A DNA stretch of 64,000 bases, from assembly GCA_026415035.1 (NCBI GenBank), contig JAOAHX010000004.1:1-64000 (forward strand). Direction: 5' to 3'. A model generated the notes under the pieces. It had not been told where the DNA came from, made no database searches, and worked only from the letters and a program-made list of their open reading frames with translations. Shown piece by piece: positions 47,869-57,138 of this stretch (positions within the stretch are counted from its first letter, which is position 1; each line of letters opens with the position of its first letter). The position numbers and the translations under genes were made by a program. The stretch is from Thermodesulfobacteriota bacterium. GTDB taxonomy: Bacteria > Desulfobacterota > BSN033 > UBA1163.

Positions 47869-49152
47869 ATGAACCGAAAAAAGTCGCTCACCTATTATAG
47901 AAGGTCCCTGGAGTGCATTCCTGGCGGGGTGAACAGTCCGGTTCGGGCGTTTAAGGCGATCGGCATCCCGCCCGTCTTTATCGACCGGGGCCGGGGGTCG
48001 AGGCTCTGGGATGTGGACGGAAACGAGTACATCGACTACGTGGGATCGTGGGGCCCCATGATCCTCGGCCATGCCCATCCGAGGATCGTCAATGTGCTGA
48101 AGAAGACCGCCCCTAAGGGGACGAGCTTCGGTGCCCCCACCTCTCTCGAGGTCGAGTTGGCGATGAAGGTGAAGAAGGCCTTCCCCTCCATCGAGATGGT
48201 GAGGATGGTCAGCTCGGGCACCGAAGCGGTGATGAGCGCCATTCGAGTGGCCAGGGGCTTCACGGGCCGGGAGAAGATCCTCAAATTCGAGGGGTGCTAC
48301 CATGGCCATGGAGATAGCCTGCTGGTCAAGGCGGGCTCAGGTGCAACGACCTTGGGCATTCCCGATAGCCTCGGCGTTCCGGAGGATCTTGCCAAGCACA
48401 CGCTGACCGCTCCCTATAACGACCTGGAAAGGGTGAGGGCCCTGGTCGCTCAATACCCGAACGAAATCGCCTGCATCATCGTAGAGCCCATCGCCGGAAA
48501 TATGGGGGTCGTTCTTCCGGAGAAGGGTTTCTTAGAAGGCCTGCGGGCGATCTGTGACGAGAAAGGGATCGTCCTCATCTTCGACGAGGTCATCTCGGGC
48601 TTTCGGGCCGCCTACGGCGGTGCCCAGGAGGTCTACCGGGTCCGGGCCGATCTCACCTGCTTAGGAAAGATTCTCGGCGGTGGGCTTCCTGTGGGCGCTT
48701 ATGGAGGTCGAAGGGAGATAATGGAGAAGGTGGCCCCCCTCGGAGGGGTCTATCAGGCAGGGACCCTCTCCGGAAATCCCCTCGCCATGGCCGCTGGGAT
48801 CGAAACACTGGAGATCTTGAAGGCCAAGAAGGTCTATCAAGACCTCGAAACGAAGACCTCCTATTTGGCCGAAGGGATCACGGAATGTGCCGAAGATCGA
48901 AACCTTCCGGTGACCGTCAACCGGGCCACGGGCATGCTCACCCTCTTTTTCACATCGGGCCCAGTAAGGGATTACGCCTCGGCCAAGGCGAGCGATACAA
49001 GGCGGTTTGCCAGGTTTTTCATCGAGATGCTCAACCAGGGGATCTACCTTCCGCCCTCCCAGTTCGAGGCGTGGTTCATCTCGATGGCCCACACCCAGAA
49101 GGATCTGGATCGGACGATCGAGGCCTGCGATCACGCCTTCAAAAAGATCTGA
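47869..49152 (+). CDS. hemL: Glutamate-1-semialdehyde 2,1-aminomutase HemL
   Basis: 427 aa, PLP-dependent aminomutase making 5-aminolevulinate for tetrapyrroles (C5 pathway). PLP Lys267 lies in [33 protein letters not shown] and [10 protein letters not shown] are the usual signatures. It starts 2 nt after the FAH gene stop, so the two are in the same transcript. The product would serve corrinoid and heme needs, such as for the B12 radical SAM protein and QmoC. Confidence 0.96.
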   Translation: MNRKKSLTYYRRSLECIPGGVNSPVRAFKAIGIPPVFIDRGRGSRLWDVDGNEYIDYVGSWGPMILGHAHPRIVNVLKKTAPKGTSFGAPTSLEVELAMKVKKAFPSIEMVRMVSSGTEAVMSAIRVARGFTGREKILKFEGCYHGHGDSLLVKAGSGATTLGIPDSLGVPEDLAKHTLTAPYNDLERVRALVAQYPNEIACIIVEPIAGNMGVVLPEKGFLEGLRAICDEKGIVLIFDEVISGFRAAYGGAQEVYRVRADLTCLGKILGGGLPVGAYGGRREIMEKVAPLGGVYQAGTLSGNPLAMAAGIETLEILKAKKVYQDLETKTSYLAEGITECAEDRNLPVTVNRATGMLTLFFTSGPVRDYASAKASDTRRFARFFIEMLNQGIYLPPSQFEAWFISMAHTQKDLDRTIEACDHAFKKI

Positions 49153-49604
49153 ACCCCCCGTCGCGATGAGGTTCCCCTTTTTCCCTTCTCGTTGGCTCAA
49201 GGTATTTCTCCCTCTGTCCGTATTGTGGAAAGTACCCTCGAACCTCCTCCCGATCGAGTCCTGGCCGCTTCACTTCAAAAGATACTGAAGGTCGGCCATC
49301 TCCTTCAAAGATCGATCGGGATCGTTTTAAGGTTCAAGGCGATTTTAATTTGCCCAAAAAGAGGCGAAGCGTCAAACCGAAACGGCCTCTCTTCGTGCCC
49401 TTGCGGAGAATGGGAGAAAAGGTTTAGATTAATAAAACAACGTTCATGTTGTGCCATGGCGAGGGGCATCGCGACGAAACAATCTCAAGGGATTGCCCCG
49501 CTGCACTCGCAATGACTGAAGAAGAATGCCTCCAATGACGGCTACAATAATTGTTTCGTTTGCATTGGTTTGTCCGAAAAGATGATCCCTGGAGGGATGT
49601 TCCG
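49153..49604. other. Intergenic region with degenerate repeat
   Basis: About 450 nt with no convincing gene: an open frame across 49192-49515 reads through the REP-like element and lacks family resemblance. Composition becomes AT-rich near 49420-49560. The only structure seen is the repeat at about 49450-49517. Confidence 0.6.
49450..49517. repeat. Degenerate REP-like palindromic element
   Basis: GCGAG (49459) and CTCGC (49506-49510), with an inner CAATC (49480) and GATTG (49491), give an imperfect dyad ending CTCGCAATGAC. It resembles the dispersed element with ends GTCATTGCGAGG / CTCGCAATGAC seen in many deltaproteobacterial genomes as I recall. The left half is eroded. Probably a relic of a small dispersed repeat. 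Confidence 0.5.
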
Positions 49605-50240
49605 TTGATTCGGATCTTCATCGCGAGGCATGGGGAGACGACCTGGAATGCGGAGGGGAAGATCCAGGGCTGGAGCGATCCAGACCTAAGCCCCCTCGGC
49701 TACTGCCAAAGCCTCGCCCTTTTGGAACACCTCAAGGACCGTCCGCTCAAGGCGATCTACAGCAGCCCGCTGCGGAGATCCTATCTCACGGCCCAGCCCA
49801 TCGCCGATCACCTCGGCCTTCCTGTATTGAGACAGCCCGAGCTGAAGGAGATCGGGTTCGGGATCTTGGAGGAGAAGAACCTCTTTCAGTTCGATGAGAC
49901 CCTGAAACAGGAGTGGAATCGATTTAAGCAGGACCGTTTCTCCTATCGGATTCCGGGAGCGGAAAACTATTCCGACGTGGCCAATCGATTGAGGCCTTTT
50001 GTGGAGAGGGTATTGCGCCAGCACCAGGAAGAGGAGATCCTCATCGTCGGCCACCGGGTCGTCAACCGCCTCCTCATCGGGATGTTCTTGGAGATTCCCC
50101 TTGAAGAGACGGTCAAGATCGAACAGACGAACGACTGCCTCTATCTGGTCGAGCGGAATGGCGAAAAAAGGGTTTTTCACTACCTCGACGGAGAAGTGAG
50201 AGAAGGCTTTCTTCCCGTAAGACACGACGTCAGCCTGTAA
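49605..50240 (+). CDS. Histidine phosphatase (phosphoglycerate mutase-like)
   Basis: 211 aa from a TTG at 49605, chosen because GGAGGG lies 8 nt upstream; the frame also contains a TTG at 49551. The catalytic His is in RHGETTWN, with a second core His in VGHRVVNR. The core has the SSPLRRSYLTAQ segment and a Glu in LKEIGFG. Substrate could be alpha-ribazole phosphate, phosphoglycerate or another phosphoester. The next gene is a HAD phosphatase. Confidence 0.88.
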   Translation: MIRIFIARHGETTWNAEGKIQGWSDPDLSPLGYCQSLALLEHLKDRPLKAIYSSPLRRSYLTAQPIADHLGLPVLRQPELKEIGFGILEEKNLFQFDETLKQEWNRFKQDRFSYRIPGAENYSDVANRLRPFVERVLRQHQEEEILIVGHRVVNRLLIGMFLEIPLEETVKIEQTNDCLYLVERNGEKRVFHYLDGEVREGFLPVRHDVSL

Positions 50241-50249
50241 CGGGGAACG

Positions 50250-50894
50250 ATGGGCGAAGAGGGAAAAGCAAAAGTTCGGTGCGTGATCTACGACTGCGAC
50301 GGCGTCCTCTTCGACTCCTTCGAGGCCAACAGCCGGCTCTATAACGATCTGTGCGCGAGGGTGGGAAGGGAGCCCCTTGGGGAGGATGAGAGAGCATATG
50401 TCCATTCCCACACGGTCTATGAATCGATCCGCTTCCTCTTCGGTAAGGGCGACGACCTGGAGAGAAAGGCGCTGGAGGCGCTCAAAGAGGTCGACCTGAG
50501 GGATTACATCGCCTACCTGAAGATGGAGCCCCATCTGTTGGAGACCTTGAACCGGTTGAAGAAGGACGGGGTCCTTCGGGCCATCAACACCAACCGGACG
50601 ACCTCCATGAAGCATATCATGGATCGCTTCGGCCTCTGGCCGGTCTTCGATATGGTTGTCACCGCCCTCGATGTGAAGCATCCCAAACCCCATCCTGAAT
50701 CGATCGAAAAGATCCTGCGGCAGCTCCATCTGACCAGGGACGAAGTGGTCTTCGTCGGGGATACCGAGGTGGACCAGCAGACGGCTCGCGCCTCGGGGAT
50801 CCCCTTCATCGCTTACAAGAATGGGGCGCTCGAGGCTGACTTCCATATCGACGACCACCTCGATCTCTTCCGCTACCCGGGGCTTCGATCATGA
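50250..50894 (+). CDS. HAD-superfamily phosphatase
   Basis: 214 aa of the phosphoglycolate phosphatase type. Motif I is DCDGVLFDS (nucleophile Asp), motif II is the T in NTNRTT, motif III is the K in VKHPKPHPES and motif IV is GDTEVD. A four-helix cap lies between motifs I and II. The gene starts 9 nt after the histidine phosphatase. Confidence 0.9.
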   Translation: MGEEGKAKVRCVIYDCDGVLFDSFEANSRLYNDLCARVGREPLGEDERAYVHSHTVYESIRFLFGKGDDLERKALEALKEVDLRDYIAYLKMEPHLLETLNRLKKDGVLRAINTNRTTSMKHIMDRFGLWPVFDMVVTALDVKHPKPHPESIEKILRQLHLTRDEVVFVGDTEVDQQTARASGIPFIAYKNGALEADFHIDDHLDLFRYPGLRS

Positions 50895-50919
50895 TGGAGA
50901 CGAAAAAGGAGAAAGACCT

Positions 50920-51561
50920 ATGGAACCGTGGCAGAGATGGTTTCAGGAGAAACAGGTGGAGAGGACGATCGGGGCCTTGAAGAAGAACAACTTCGAGGCC
51001 CTCTATGTTCCGGATTCAAAAGCGGCCCACGAGGAGGTGATGAGGCGGATCCCGGACGGAGCGGTTGTGGCCGTAGGGGGCTCGGTCACCTTGACCCAGA
51101 TCGGTTTGATCGACGCCCTCGCCCAACGAAAGGTCCGCTTCCTCTGGCCCATGCGCCAGGGGAAGACCCAAGAGGAGGTCCTCGATCTCATCCGGGTCTC
51201 CTTCTCGGCCGATGTCTTCCTCTCCAGCGCCAATGCGGTGACCGAGGATGGAAAGTTGTTCAACATCGATGCCTCGGGGAACCGTGTGGCCGCCATGCTC
51301 ATCGGGCCAAAAAGGGCAATCATCGTCTGCGGCGTGAACAAGATCGTAAAGGATCTCGAGGCGGCTGAGAGGAAGCTAAAAGAGTGGACCGCCCCTCAGA
51401 ATGCGAAGAGGCTGGGAAGAAAGACGCCGTGCGCCGAGACCGGCGTGTGTTCCGATTGCAACTCCCCGGATCGGATCTGCAACATCTACGTCACCCTCGC
51501 CAAGCGGCCGAGCCGGATCGAGATGGCCGTCCTGCTCGTAGGAGAGCCGCTGGGGATATAG
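50920..51561 (+). CDS. LUD-domain (LutC/YkgG-like) protein
   Basis: 213 aa from the ATG at 50920; the frame is open to 50821 but overlaps the HAD gene there. The LUD core has GGSVTLTQIGLIDAL, FLSSANAVTEDGKLFNIDASGNRVAAM and GPKRAI. The C-terminal PCAETGVCSDCNSPDRICN is the usual family Cys-rich tail. Relatives take part in lactate utilisation, and stand-alone forms are common in anaerobes. The role here is not known. Confidence 0.87.
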   Translation: MEPWQRWFQEKQVERTIGALKKNNFEALYVPDSKAAHEEVMRRIPDGAVVAVGGSVTLTQIGLIDALAQRKVRFLWPMRQGKTQEEVLDLIRVSFSADVFLSSANAVTEDGKLFNIDASGNRVAAMLIGPKRAIIVCGVNKIVKDLEAAERKLKEWTAPQNAKRLGRKTPCAETGVCSDCNSPDRICNIYVTLAKRPSRIEMAVLLVGEPLGI

Positions 51562-51567
51562 GGTTTT

Positions 51568-51593
51568 GGTGGATCCACTTCGTTTGATCCACC
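51568..51593. terminator. Hairpin between convergent genes
   Basis: GGTGGATC (51568-51575) and GATCCACC (51586-51593) form an 8-bp stem with a 10-nt loop, 6 nt after the LUD gene stop and ahead of the convergent acyl-CoA synthetase end. A weak T-run (TTTT) comes about 15 nt later. Probably a shared terminator. Confidence 0.5.
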
Positions 51594-51608
51594 CTCCGGG
51601 AGGATTTT

Positions 51609-53678
51609 CTATTTGTTTAGGAGGATGCGGGCATCCACCGCGACCGCCCCTCTTTCGAGGGCCATCACGGGATTGATGTCGATCCCCTCAATCTCCGGAA
51701 GATCGGTCACCAGCTGAGAGAGCCTGAGAAGCATCTCGATGAGAGCCTCCATGTCCGATGGTTTCTCCCCCCGAACCCCTTTGAGGAGGGCCGAGCCCCT
51801 CAGCTCGGCGATCATCTCCGCCGCCTCGGAACGGTTGATGGGAGCCACCCTCAGGGAAAACTCCTTAAGGACTTCTACGTAAATGCCTCCCAAGCCGAGG
51901 AGGATGACCGGACCGAAAGAAGGATCCTTTTTCGCCCCGAGGATCACCTCTTTCCCACCAGGGACCATCCTCTGGAGAAGGACGCCCCTGATCTTCCCTG
52001 GAGCGAGGTTCATCATCCGATCGAAGGCCTCTTCTGCCCTCTTCAGAGAATCGATGTGGAGGATCACGCCACCCACATCCGATTTGTGGGAGATCTCCGG
52101 CGAGAGGACCTTCATGGCCAGAGGAAAGGGTATGGCTTCAAGGGCCTTCTCCAGGTCTAACCTGTTCGGGACGACCTGGTAGGGAGGGACAGCAATCCCG
52201 TAGGCCTGAAGCACCTCTAAGGCCTCCGAAAGCAGGGGGTCTCGTTTCTCCTCGATCGCTTTTCGAAGGACCTCGGCCGCCCGGTTCCGATCAACGGGAT
52301 AACGGGGTGGGGCTTCCTTCAAGGCGGTCAGCCGTCGATAATAGTCCCGGGAGATGGCGAGGGCGGTCAGGGCATCTTCGGGTTCCGTGAAGATGGGATA
52401 GCCGAGGGCCCTCTTGATATAGGCAAGCTCCTCCTCGTCGGTATTGTATTGGAGGGCGACCGGTTTCTGATACTTGAAGGCGAGGTCCTTGACCGCCTGA
52501 ACAAATCTCCTGGAAGGCTCCTTCTCCTCGGCCGTCGCGCCGTGCTGGAAGAGGACGGCATGGACCACCTGGAACCGGAGGGCCTGGTCGAGGATCGTCG
52601 TATAGAGATCGAAATTGAAAAGGTCTCCCAGGTCGAGGGGATTGGTGGGCTGGATCACCTTGGCCCTGAAGAGGCTGTGGAACTGCTCCTGGAGTTTGGG
52701 GTCCGGGGGAAGAAGGCGAAATCCATGTCGCTCTGCGGCATCTGCGGCCACGACCCCGATCCCGCCGGAACGGGAGATGATCACCAGGTTCTTTCCTTTA
52801 CAGGGCGGGATGGAGAGGATCTTCACGGCGTTGACAAAGGACCGGAAGTCCTTTGTGCGGATGATGTCGGCCTGCTTCAGGGCGGCCTCGACGACCCGAT
52901 CGTCGTTGGCCAGGGCGGCGGTATGGAGCCTGGCGATCTGGTGGCTTCCTTCTCCGGTGTTGGCCTTATGGAGGATGATGGGTTTGGAGGTGGAACGGGC
53001 GATCTCCATGAGCTCCCTTCCCCGCTCCAGGCTTTCGAGGTAGAGGCCGATGATTTCGGTTTCGGGGTCGTTGACGAGATACTTCAGGTAGTCGATCTCG
53101 TTGAGATCGAGCTTATTGCCCATGCTCACCATCTTGGAGAGGCCGACGTTGGCGCTGATCAGGTGGTTGGCGTAAGAGAGCAGAACCCCGCCGCTTTGGG
53201 CCAGGATGGAGAGTTTCCCCTTCGTGAGGGGACCTCTCTTGACCTTCACAAAGGGGACGACGAATCCGTTGTCGATGTTGAAGACCCCGATGCCATTTGG
53301 GCCCACGATCCGGATCCCCCATTTCCTTGCGATCTGGAGGACTCTCCTTTCGAGTTCGGCGCCCTCTTCGGAATATTCCCGAAACCCGCCTGTTTCGATG
53401 ATGACCCAGAAGATCTTCTTCCGGCCACAGGCCTCCACCAGATCCGGGACGGTGTGGGCAGGGGTGAGGATGACGGCCACGTCGATTCCATCCGGGAGCT
53501 GGTCCAGGGAGGTGAGGATCCTCCGGCCGAAGAGGACCCCTTCCCTTCGGCCCACCAGATGGATCTCACCGTTGAAGCGGAATTCGAAGAGGTTTTCGAC
53601 GATATGCCTTGCGAGGTTGTCCTCCCTCTCCGAGACGCCGACCACGACCACCGATTTCGGGTAGAAGAGTTTATCCAT
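51609..53678 (-). CDS. NDP-forming acyl-CoA synthetase
   Basis: 689 aa, ADP-forming acetyl-CoA synthetase family (fused alpha and beta). It has an N-terminal CoA-binding domain (PKSVVVVGVSERE), succinyl-CoA ligase-like subdomains with phospho-His in ARLHTAALANDD (about residue 252), and a C-terminal ATP-grasp domain (from about 470, GIRGVLLQRMV... and the acidic GIDINPVMA). It makes ATP or GTP from acyl-CoA, or activates acids. In fermenters it gives ATP from acyl-CoA. It is convergent with LUD and divergent from the radical SAM gene. Confidence 0.92.
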   Translation of the reverse strand: MDKLFYPKSVVVVGVSEREDNLARHIVENLFEFRFNGEIHLVGRREGVLFGRRILTSLDQLPDGIDVAVILTPAHTVPDLVEACGRKKIFWVIIETGGFREYSEEGAELERRVLQIARKWGIRIVGPNGIGVFNIDNGFVVPFVKVKRGPLTKGKLSILAQSGGVLLSYANHLISANVGLSKMVSMGNKLDLNEIDYLKYLVNDPETEIIGLYLESLERGRELMEIARSTSKPIILHKANTGEGSHQIARLHTAALANDDRVVEAALKQADIIRTKDFRSFVNAVKILSIPPCKGKNLVIISRSGGIGVVAADAAERHGFRLLPPDPKLQEQFHSLFRAKVIQPTNPLDLGDLFNFDLYTTILDQALRFQVVHAVLFQHGATAEEKEPSRRFVQAVKDLAFKYQKPVALQYNTDEEELAYIKRALGYPIFTEPEDALTALAISRDYYRRLTALKEAPPRYPVDRNRAAEVLRKAIEEKRDPLLSEALEVLQAYGIAVPPYQVVPNRLDLEKALEAIPFPLAMKVLSPEISHKSDVGGVILHIDSLKRAEEAFDRMMNLAPGKIRGVLLQRMVPGGKEVILGAKKDPSFGPVILLGLGGIYVEVLKEFSLRVAPINRSEAAEMIAELRGSALLKGVRGEKPSDMEALIEMLLRLSQLVTDLPEIEGIDINPVMALERGAVAVDARILLNK

Positions 53679-53784
53679 CGTCCTGCCTCCTCCTCAAAGC
53701 TCCAGCCCAGGTGGAGTTTGGATGTTTATAACCCCTTTCGCCTGACGAATTCAAACGACCTAAGTTAAAATAGAACCGTGCACG

Positions 53785-55608
53785 ATGAAGATCCTCCTGC
53801 TTCAACTTCCCCTTCAGGGCCACGATTTCTTCTTCAGTGGTGAGAATATCCCCCTGGCCACGGCCGGCCTCTGCCTCTTGGCCAGAGAGGCAGGCTTCGA
53901 AGCCGAGCTCCTGGCCGAGCCTTATATGAGCTATGGAAACGACCGTTCCATCCTCCACACCCTCTTCGATTTCAAACCCGACGTGGTGGCCATGAGCTGC
54001 TACCTCTGGAACATCGAGCGCTCCCTCTTCCTTGCTCGGGAGATCAAGAGGTCGCTTCCCTCCTGCATCGTCGTCCTGGGGGGGCCGGAGATCACGCCCG
54101 AGAATCCCTTTCTCAGGAGCTGTCCAGACTTCGACATCGGGGTCGTGGGAGAAGGGGAATGGGTCTGGAAGGCCCTCCTCGACTCCTCCTTTGAGGCCAA
54201 AACGATCCCGGGCTTAATCCTTCCAGGAGGCGACAAGAGAGGGCTATTCACCGGATATTCCCCTTCCCCCGTAGACTTAAATCGACTCTCCTCCCCTTTT
54301 CTCGGAGGGGTCCTCGATTCCCACCTGAAGAAGGTGCTCTGGGTGGAGTCGGTCCGGGGATGTGTCCATCGTTGCGCCTATTGCTACTATCATAAGCGTT
54401 TCTCCGGGGTGAGACCCTTTCCCCTCGATCGCCTTCGAGAAGAGATCGGAAGGGCCCGGGAGAGAGGGATGGAGGAGATCGTCTTTCTCGATCCCTGCTG
54501 GAACAGGCATCCCCGGAGAGGCGAGCTCCTCCAGCGCCTTTTAGTGATCAACCCGGATCGGCGTTTGAAACTTTATGCCGAATGCGAGGCAGAGGAGATC
54601 GACCCCCAAACCGCCAGGACCATGGCCAGGGCAGGGTTCGTCGAACTGGAGGTCGGGCTTCAGAGTATCCACCAGGGAACGCTCCGCCGGATTCACCGAA
54701 GGCTCGACCTTCATCGCTTCCTTGAAAGGGTCCGATCCCTTCAAGAGGCGGGGATCGAGCTAATGGTCGATCTCATCGCGGGATTGCCCGGAGAGACCCT
54801 CCAGGACATCCTGAATAGCCTCTATTGGGTCCTCGATCATGAGGCTTACGATTCCCTGATGCTCTATCCCTTGAGTCTCATCCCTTCCACCGAACTCTAT
54901 CGGCGTTCTCAATCCCTCGGTTTGAAGGCCATGGCCCAGCCTCCCTACCTGGTCACCCGGACTCCCCATCTCCAGGCCGAAGAGATCCATCAGGCCTTCC
55001 TCGAATACGAGAAGGAGATGGGAGAGGAGGTCGCTCCCCTCGAAATGCCTCCCGGTCTCGATGAGGGAGGAAAGGACCTTTCGTTTTTAAAAGGGCTATC
55101 CCATCTGGTCGATTGGACCTCCCTCGAAAAGATGGCTGCTTTTCCCTCCCTCGAAGATCGTCTTGCCTACAGCCTCACCATCCGGATGGGCCAAGAGGTG
55201 ATCGAGAGGCCGGAGCATTGGTCCCAGTTGCTGAGAAACTACCTCGAAAGAAACCCTTTCAGCCTCCTTTCGGTCGAGGTTCCGAAAGAGGCTTCTCCTG
55301 AACAACTCCTTCCCCTTTGGGAACTTGCCTCGAACCATTCCCATCCCATCGAACGGGACTATACGGTCCCCCACAGCCCCTATCGGAGCCTCTTGACCTT
55401 CTCGAGGTGGGAGGGAGTGATTTGGAAATGGCCGGATCCGAGGGAATGGAAACCGCTTGGGCTTTTCGATGGCCAGAAGGTTTTCTTCCAGCCCACCCTG
55501 GTCGTGAAGTCTTCGAGCCGGGAGACTCCTCGGTGGTTTCAGAGGTGGATCGCCGAGCGGTACCCCGATCCGCCGGCGGTCAAACCTTGGGACGTTCCCC
55601 GCGATTGA
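53785..55608 (+). CDS. B12-binding radical SAM protein
   Basis: 607 aa. The N-terminal cobalamin-binding Rossmann-like domain (1-160; GVVGEGEWVWKAL) is followed by the radical SAM core with Cys193, Cys197 and Cys200 in RGCVHRCAYC. The long C-terminal part (about 400-607) has no motif I know. Such enzymes methylate or rearrange unactivated carbons, for example in cofactor or natural product synthesis. No substrate partner lies next to it, so the product is unknown. Confidence 0.88.
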   Translation: MKILLLQLPLQGHDFFFSGENIPLATAGLCLLAREAGFEAELLAEPYMSYGNDRSILHTLFDFKPDVVAMSCYLWNIERSLFLAREIKRSLPSCIVVLGGPEITPENPFLRSCPDFDIGVVGEGEWVWKALLDSSFEAKTIPGLILPGGDKRGLFTGYSPSPVDLNRLSSPFLGGVLDSHLKKVLWVESVRGCVHRCAYCYYHKRFSGVRPFPLDRLREEIGRARERGMEEIVFLDPCWNRHPRRGELLQRLLVINPDRRLKLYAECEAEEIDPQTARTMARAGFVELEVGLQSIHQGTLRRIHRRLDLHRFLERVRSLQEAGIELMVDLIAGLPGETLQDILNSLYWVLDHEAYDSLMLYPLSLIPSTELYRRSQSLGLKAMAQPPYLVTRTPHLQAEEIHQAFLEYEKEMGEEVAPLEMPPGLDEGGKDLSFLKGLSHLVDWTSLEKMAAFPSLEDRLAYSLTIRMGQEVIERPEHWSQLLRNYLERNPFSLLSVEVPKEASPEQLLPLWELASNHSHPIERDYTVPHSPYRSLLTFSRWEGVIWKWPDPREWKPLGLFDGQKVFFQPTLVVKSSSRETPRWFQRWIAERYPDPPAVKPWDVPRD

Positions 55609-55617
55609 ATCGGGAGG

Positions 55618-56367
55618 TTATAGGCCTAGGTAGGTCTTCCGGAGGACTTCATCTTGAAGGAGCTGCTCGGCCGTGCCTTCGGCGATGATCCTTCCTGCGG
55701 AGAGGACATAGTTGCGGTTTGCCATTTTGAGGACAATGCTCACCTCCTGTTCGACGAGGAGGACGGTGAGCCCGGAACGGCTGATCTCGGAGATCTTCTG
55801 AAAGACCTCGGTCCTCAGAAGGGGGCCCAGGCCTGTGGATGGCTCATCGATACAGAGCAGTTTCGGCCTCGCCATGAGCGCCCTGCCGATGGCGAGCATC
55901 TGCTGCTCGCCGCCCGAAAGGGTCCCAGAGATCTGGAGGGATCGATTCTTGAGGATGGGAAAGAGTTGATAGACCTTGTTCAGGTTGGTCTGGATCTCCT
56001 GCCGGTCCTTGAGCAGGTAGGCTCCGGCCAGGAGGTTGTCGAGAACGGTCATCTCTCGGAAGGGCCTTCGCCTCTCCGGGCAGAGGATCAGGCCACGGCG
56101 GGCGATCTCGTGGGCGGGGATCGGGTCGATTCGTTCTCCCTCGAAGGTCACGGCGCCTTCGATCCTGATCTCGCCACTTGCCGACCTTCGCGTGACCTCC
56201 CTTTCCCATGCCACCAATCCCGTGATGGCCCTAAGCAGGGTCGATTTTCCAGCCCCGTTAGGGCCGACCAGGCTCACCAGCTCTCCCCTTTCGACGGCCA
56301 TGCTCAAACGGTTGAGGAGCAGGGCCTTGTCGTACCAGACGGAGAGATCGGCCACTTCGAGCAGCAC
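55618..56367 (-). CDS. livF: Branched-chain-type ABC transporter ATPase LivF
   Basis: 249 aa from GTG 56367; the frame is open farther upstream into livG. Walker A GPNGAGKST, signature LSGGEQQML, Walker B LLCIDEPS and the H-loop-type region (VLLVEQEV) are present. It is the last gene of the operon, starting about 2 nt after the livG stop, and ends 9 nt from the convergent radical SAM gene. Confidence 0.94.
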   Translation of the reverse strand: MLLEVADLSVWYDKALLLNRLSMAVERGELVSLVGPNGAGKSTLLRAITGLVAWEREVTRRSASGEIRIEGAVTFEGERIDPIPAHEIARRGLILCPERRRPFREMTVLDNLLAGAYLLKDRQEIQTNLNKVYQLFPILKNRSLQISGTLSGGEQQMLAIGRALMARPKLLCIDEPSTGLGPLLRTEVFQKISEISRSGLTVLLVEQEVSIVLKMANRNYVLSAGRIIAEGTAEQLLQDEVLRKTYLGL

Positions 56368-56369
56368 GC

Positions 56370-57137
56370 CTAAACTCCTTCCTTGCCGAGGTAGGCCTCG
56401 ATCACGCGGGAGTCTTTGATGACCTCCTCCGGCGGCCCATCGGCGATGAGGGTCCCGAAATTGAGGACGAGGACCCGGTCCACGATCTTCATCAGCCACT
56501 GGAGCTTATGCTCCACGATGATCATGGCTGGCCCCTCGCTGTGGAGCCGGCCGAAACGGCCGCCCTTGTGGAGCCGTTTGATCGACTTGGCCATCAGGTC
56601 GGTCTCGGCCGGGCTGAGGCCCCCGAAGGGCTCATCGAGGAGGAGCAGTTCGGGTTCGGTGGCGATGGCCCTTGCCACCTCGAGCCTCTTCAGATCGCCC
56701 TGGGAAAGGGTGGAGGCCTTCTCAAGGGCCATGTCGGAAATCCCCGCAAACTCGAGGGCGTCCATGGCCTTCGCCTCGAGCCTTTTTACCCACTCCCCCC
56801 GTTTCATGGCGCGGGGGGAGAGACAGGGGACCATCACGTTGGCGATGATCGGAAGGCGTCGGAAGGGCCTCATGTTCTGAAAGGTGGAGGCGATGCCGAG
56901 GTTGACGATCTCCCAGGTCTTTCGGCCCACGATCTCCTGGCCCATGAAGGTGATGGATCCCTCGTCCGGTTTCAGGATGCCGGTCATCAACCTGAGGAGG
57001 GTGGTCTTCCCCGCGCCATTGGGCCCGATCAGGCCGAGGATCTCCTCCCTTTCCATCGAAAAGGAGACCCGGTTGACCGCCCTCAGCCCGCCGAAGGTCT
57101 TCGTGAGATTTTTGACTTCGAGAAAGGGTCTGGGCAT
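56370..57137 (-). CDS. livG: Branched-chain-type ABC transporter ATPase LivG
   Basis: 255 aa. Walker A GPNGAGKTT, signature LSQGDLKRLEVARA and Walker B LLLLDEPFGGLSP are present. An additional segment (RFGRLHSEGPAM) lies before the usual IIVEHKLQWLM end, a small insert relative to E. coli LivG. It pairs with LivF to drive the LivHM permease. Confidence 0.94.
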   Translation of the reverse strand: MPRPFLEVKNLTKTFGGLRAVNRVSFSMEREEILGLIGPNGAGKTTLLRLMTGILKPDEGSITFMGQEIVGRKTWEIVNLGIASTFQNMRPFRRLPIIANVMVPCLSPRAMKRGEWVKRLEAKAMDALEFAGISDMALEKASTLSQGDLKRLEVARAIATEPELLLLDEPFGGLSPAETDLMAKSIKRLHKGGRFGRLHSEGPAMIIVEHKLQWLMKIVDRVLVLNFGTLIADGPPEEVIKDSRVIEAYLGKEGV

Positions 57138-57138
57138 C

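Noticed and set aside
49192-49515. 107-aa open frame in the hemL-phosphatase gap
   Set aside because: It runs through a degenerate palindromic repeat, has no similarity I recognise and no convincing ribosome-binding site.
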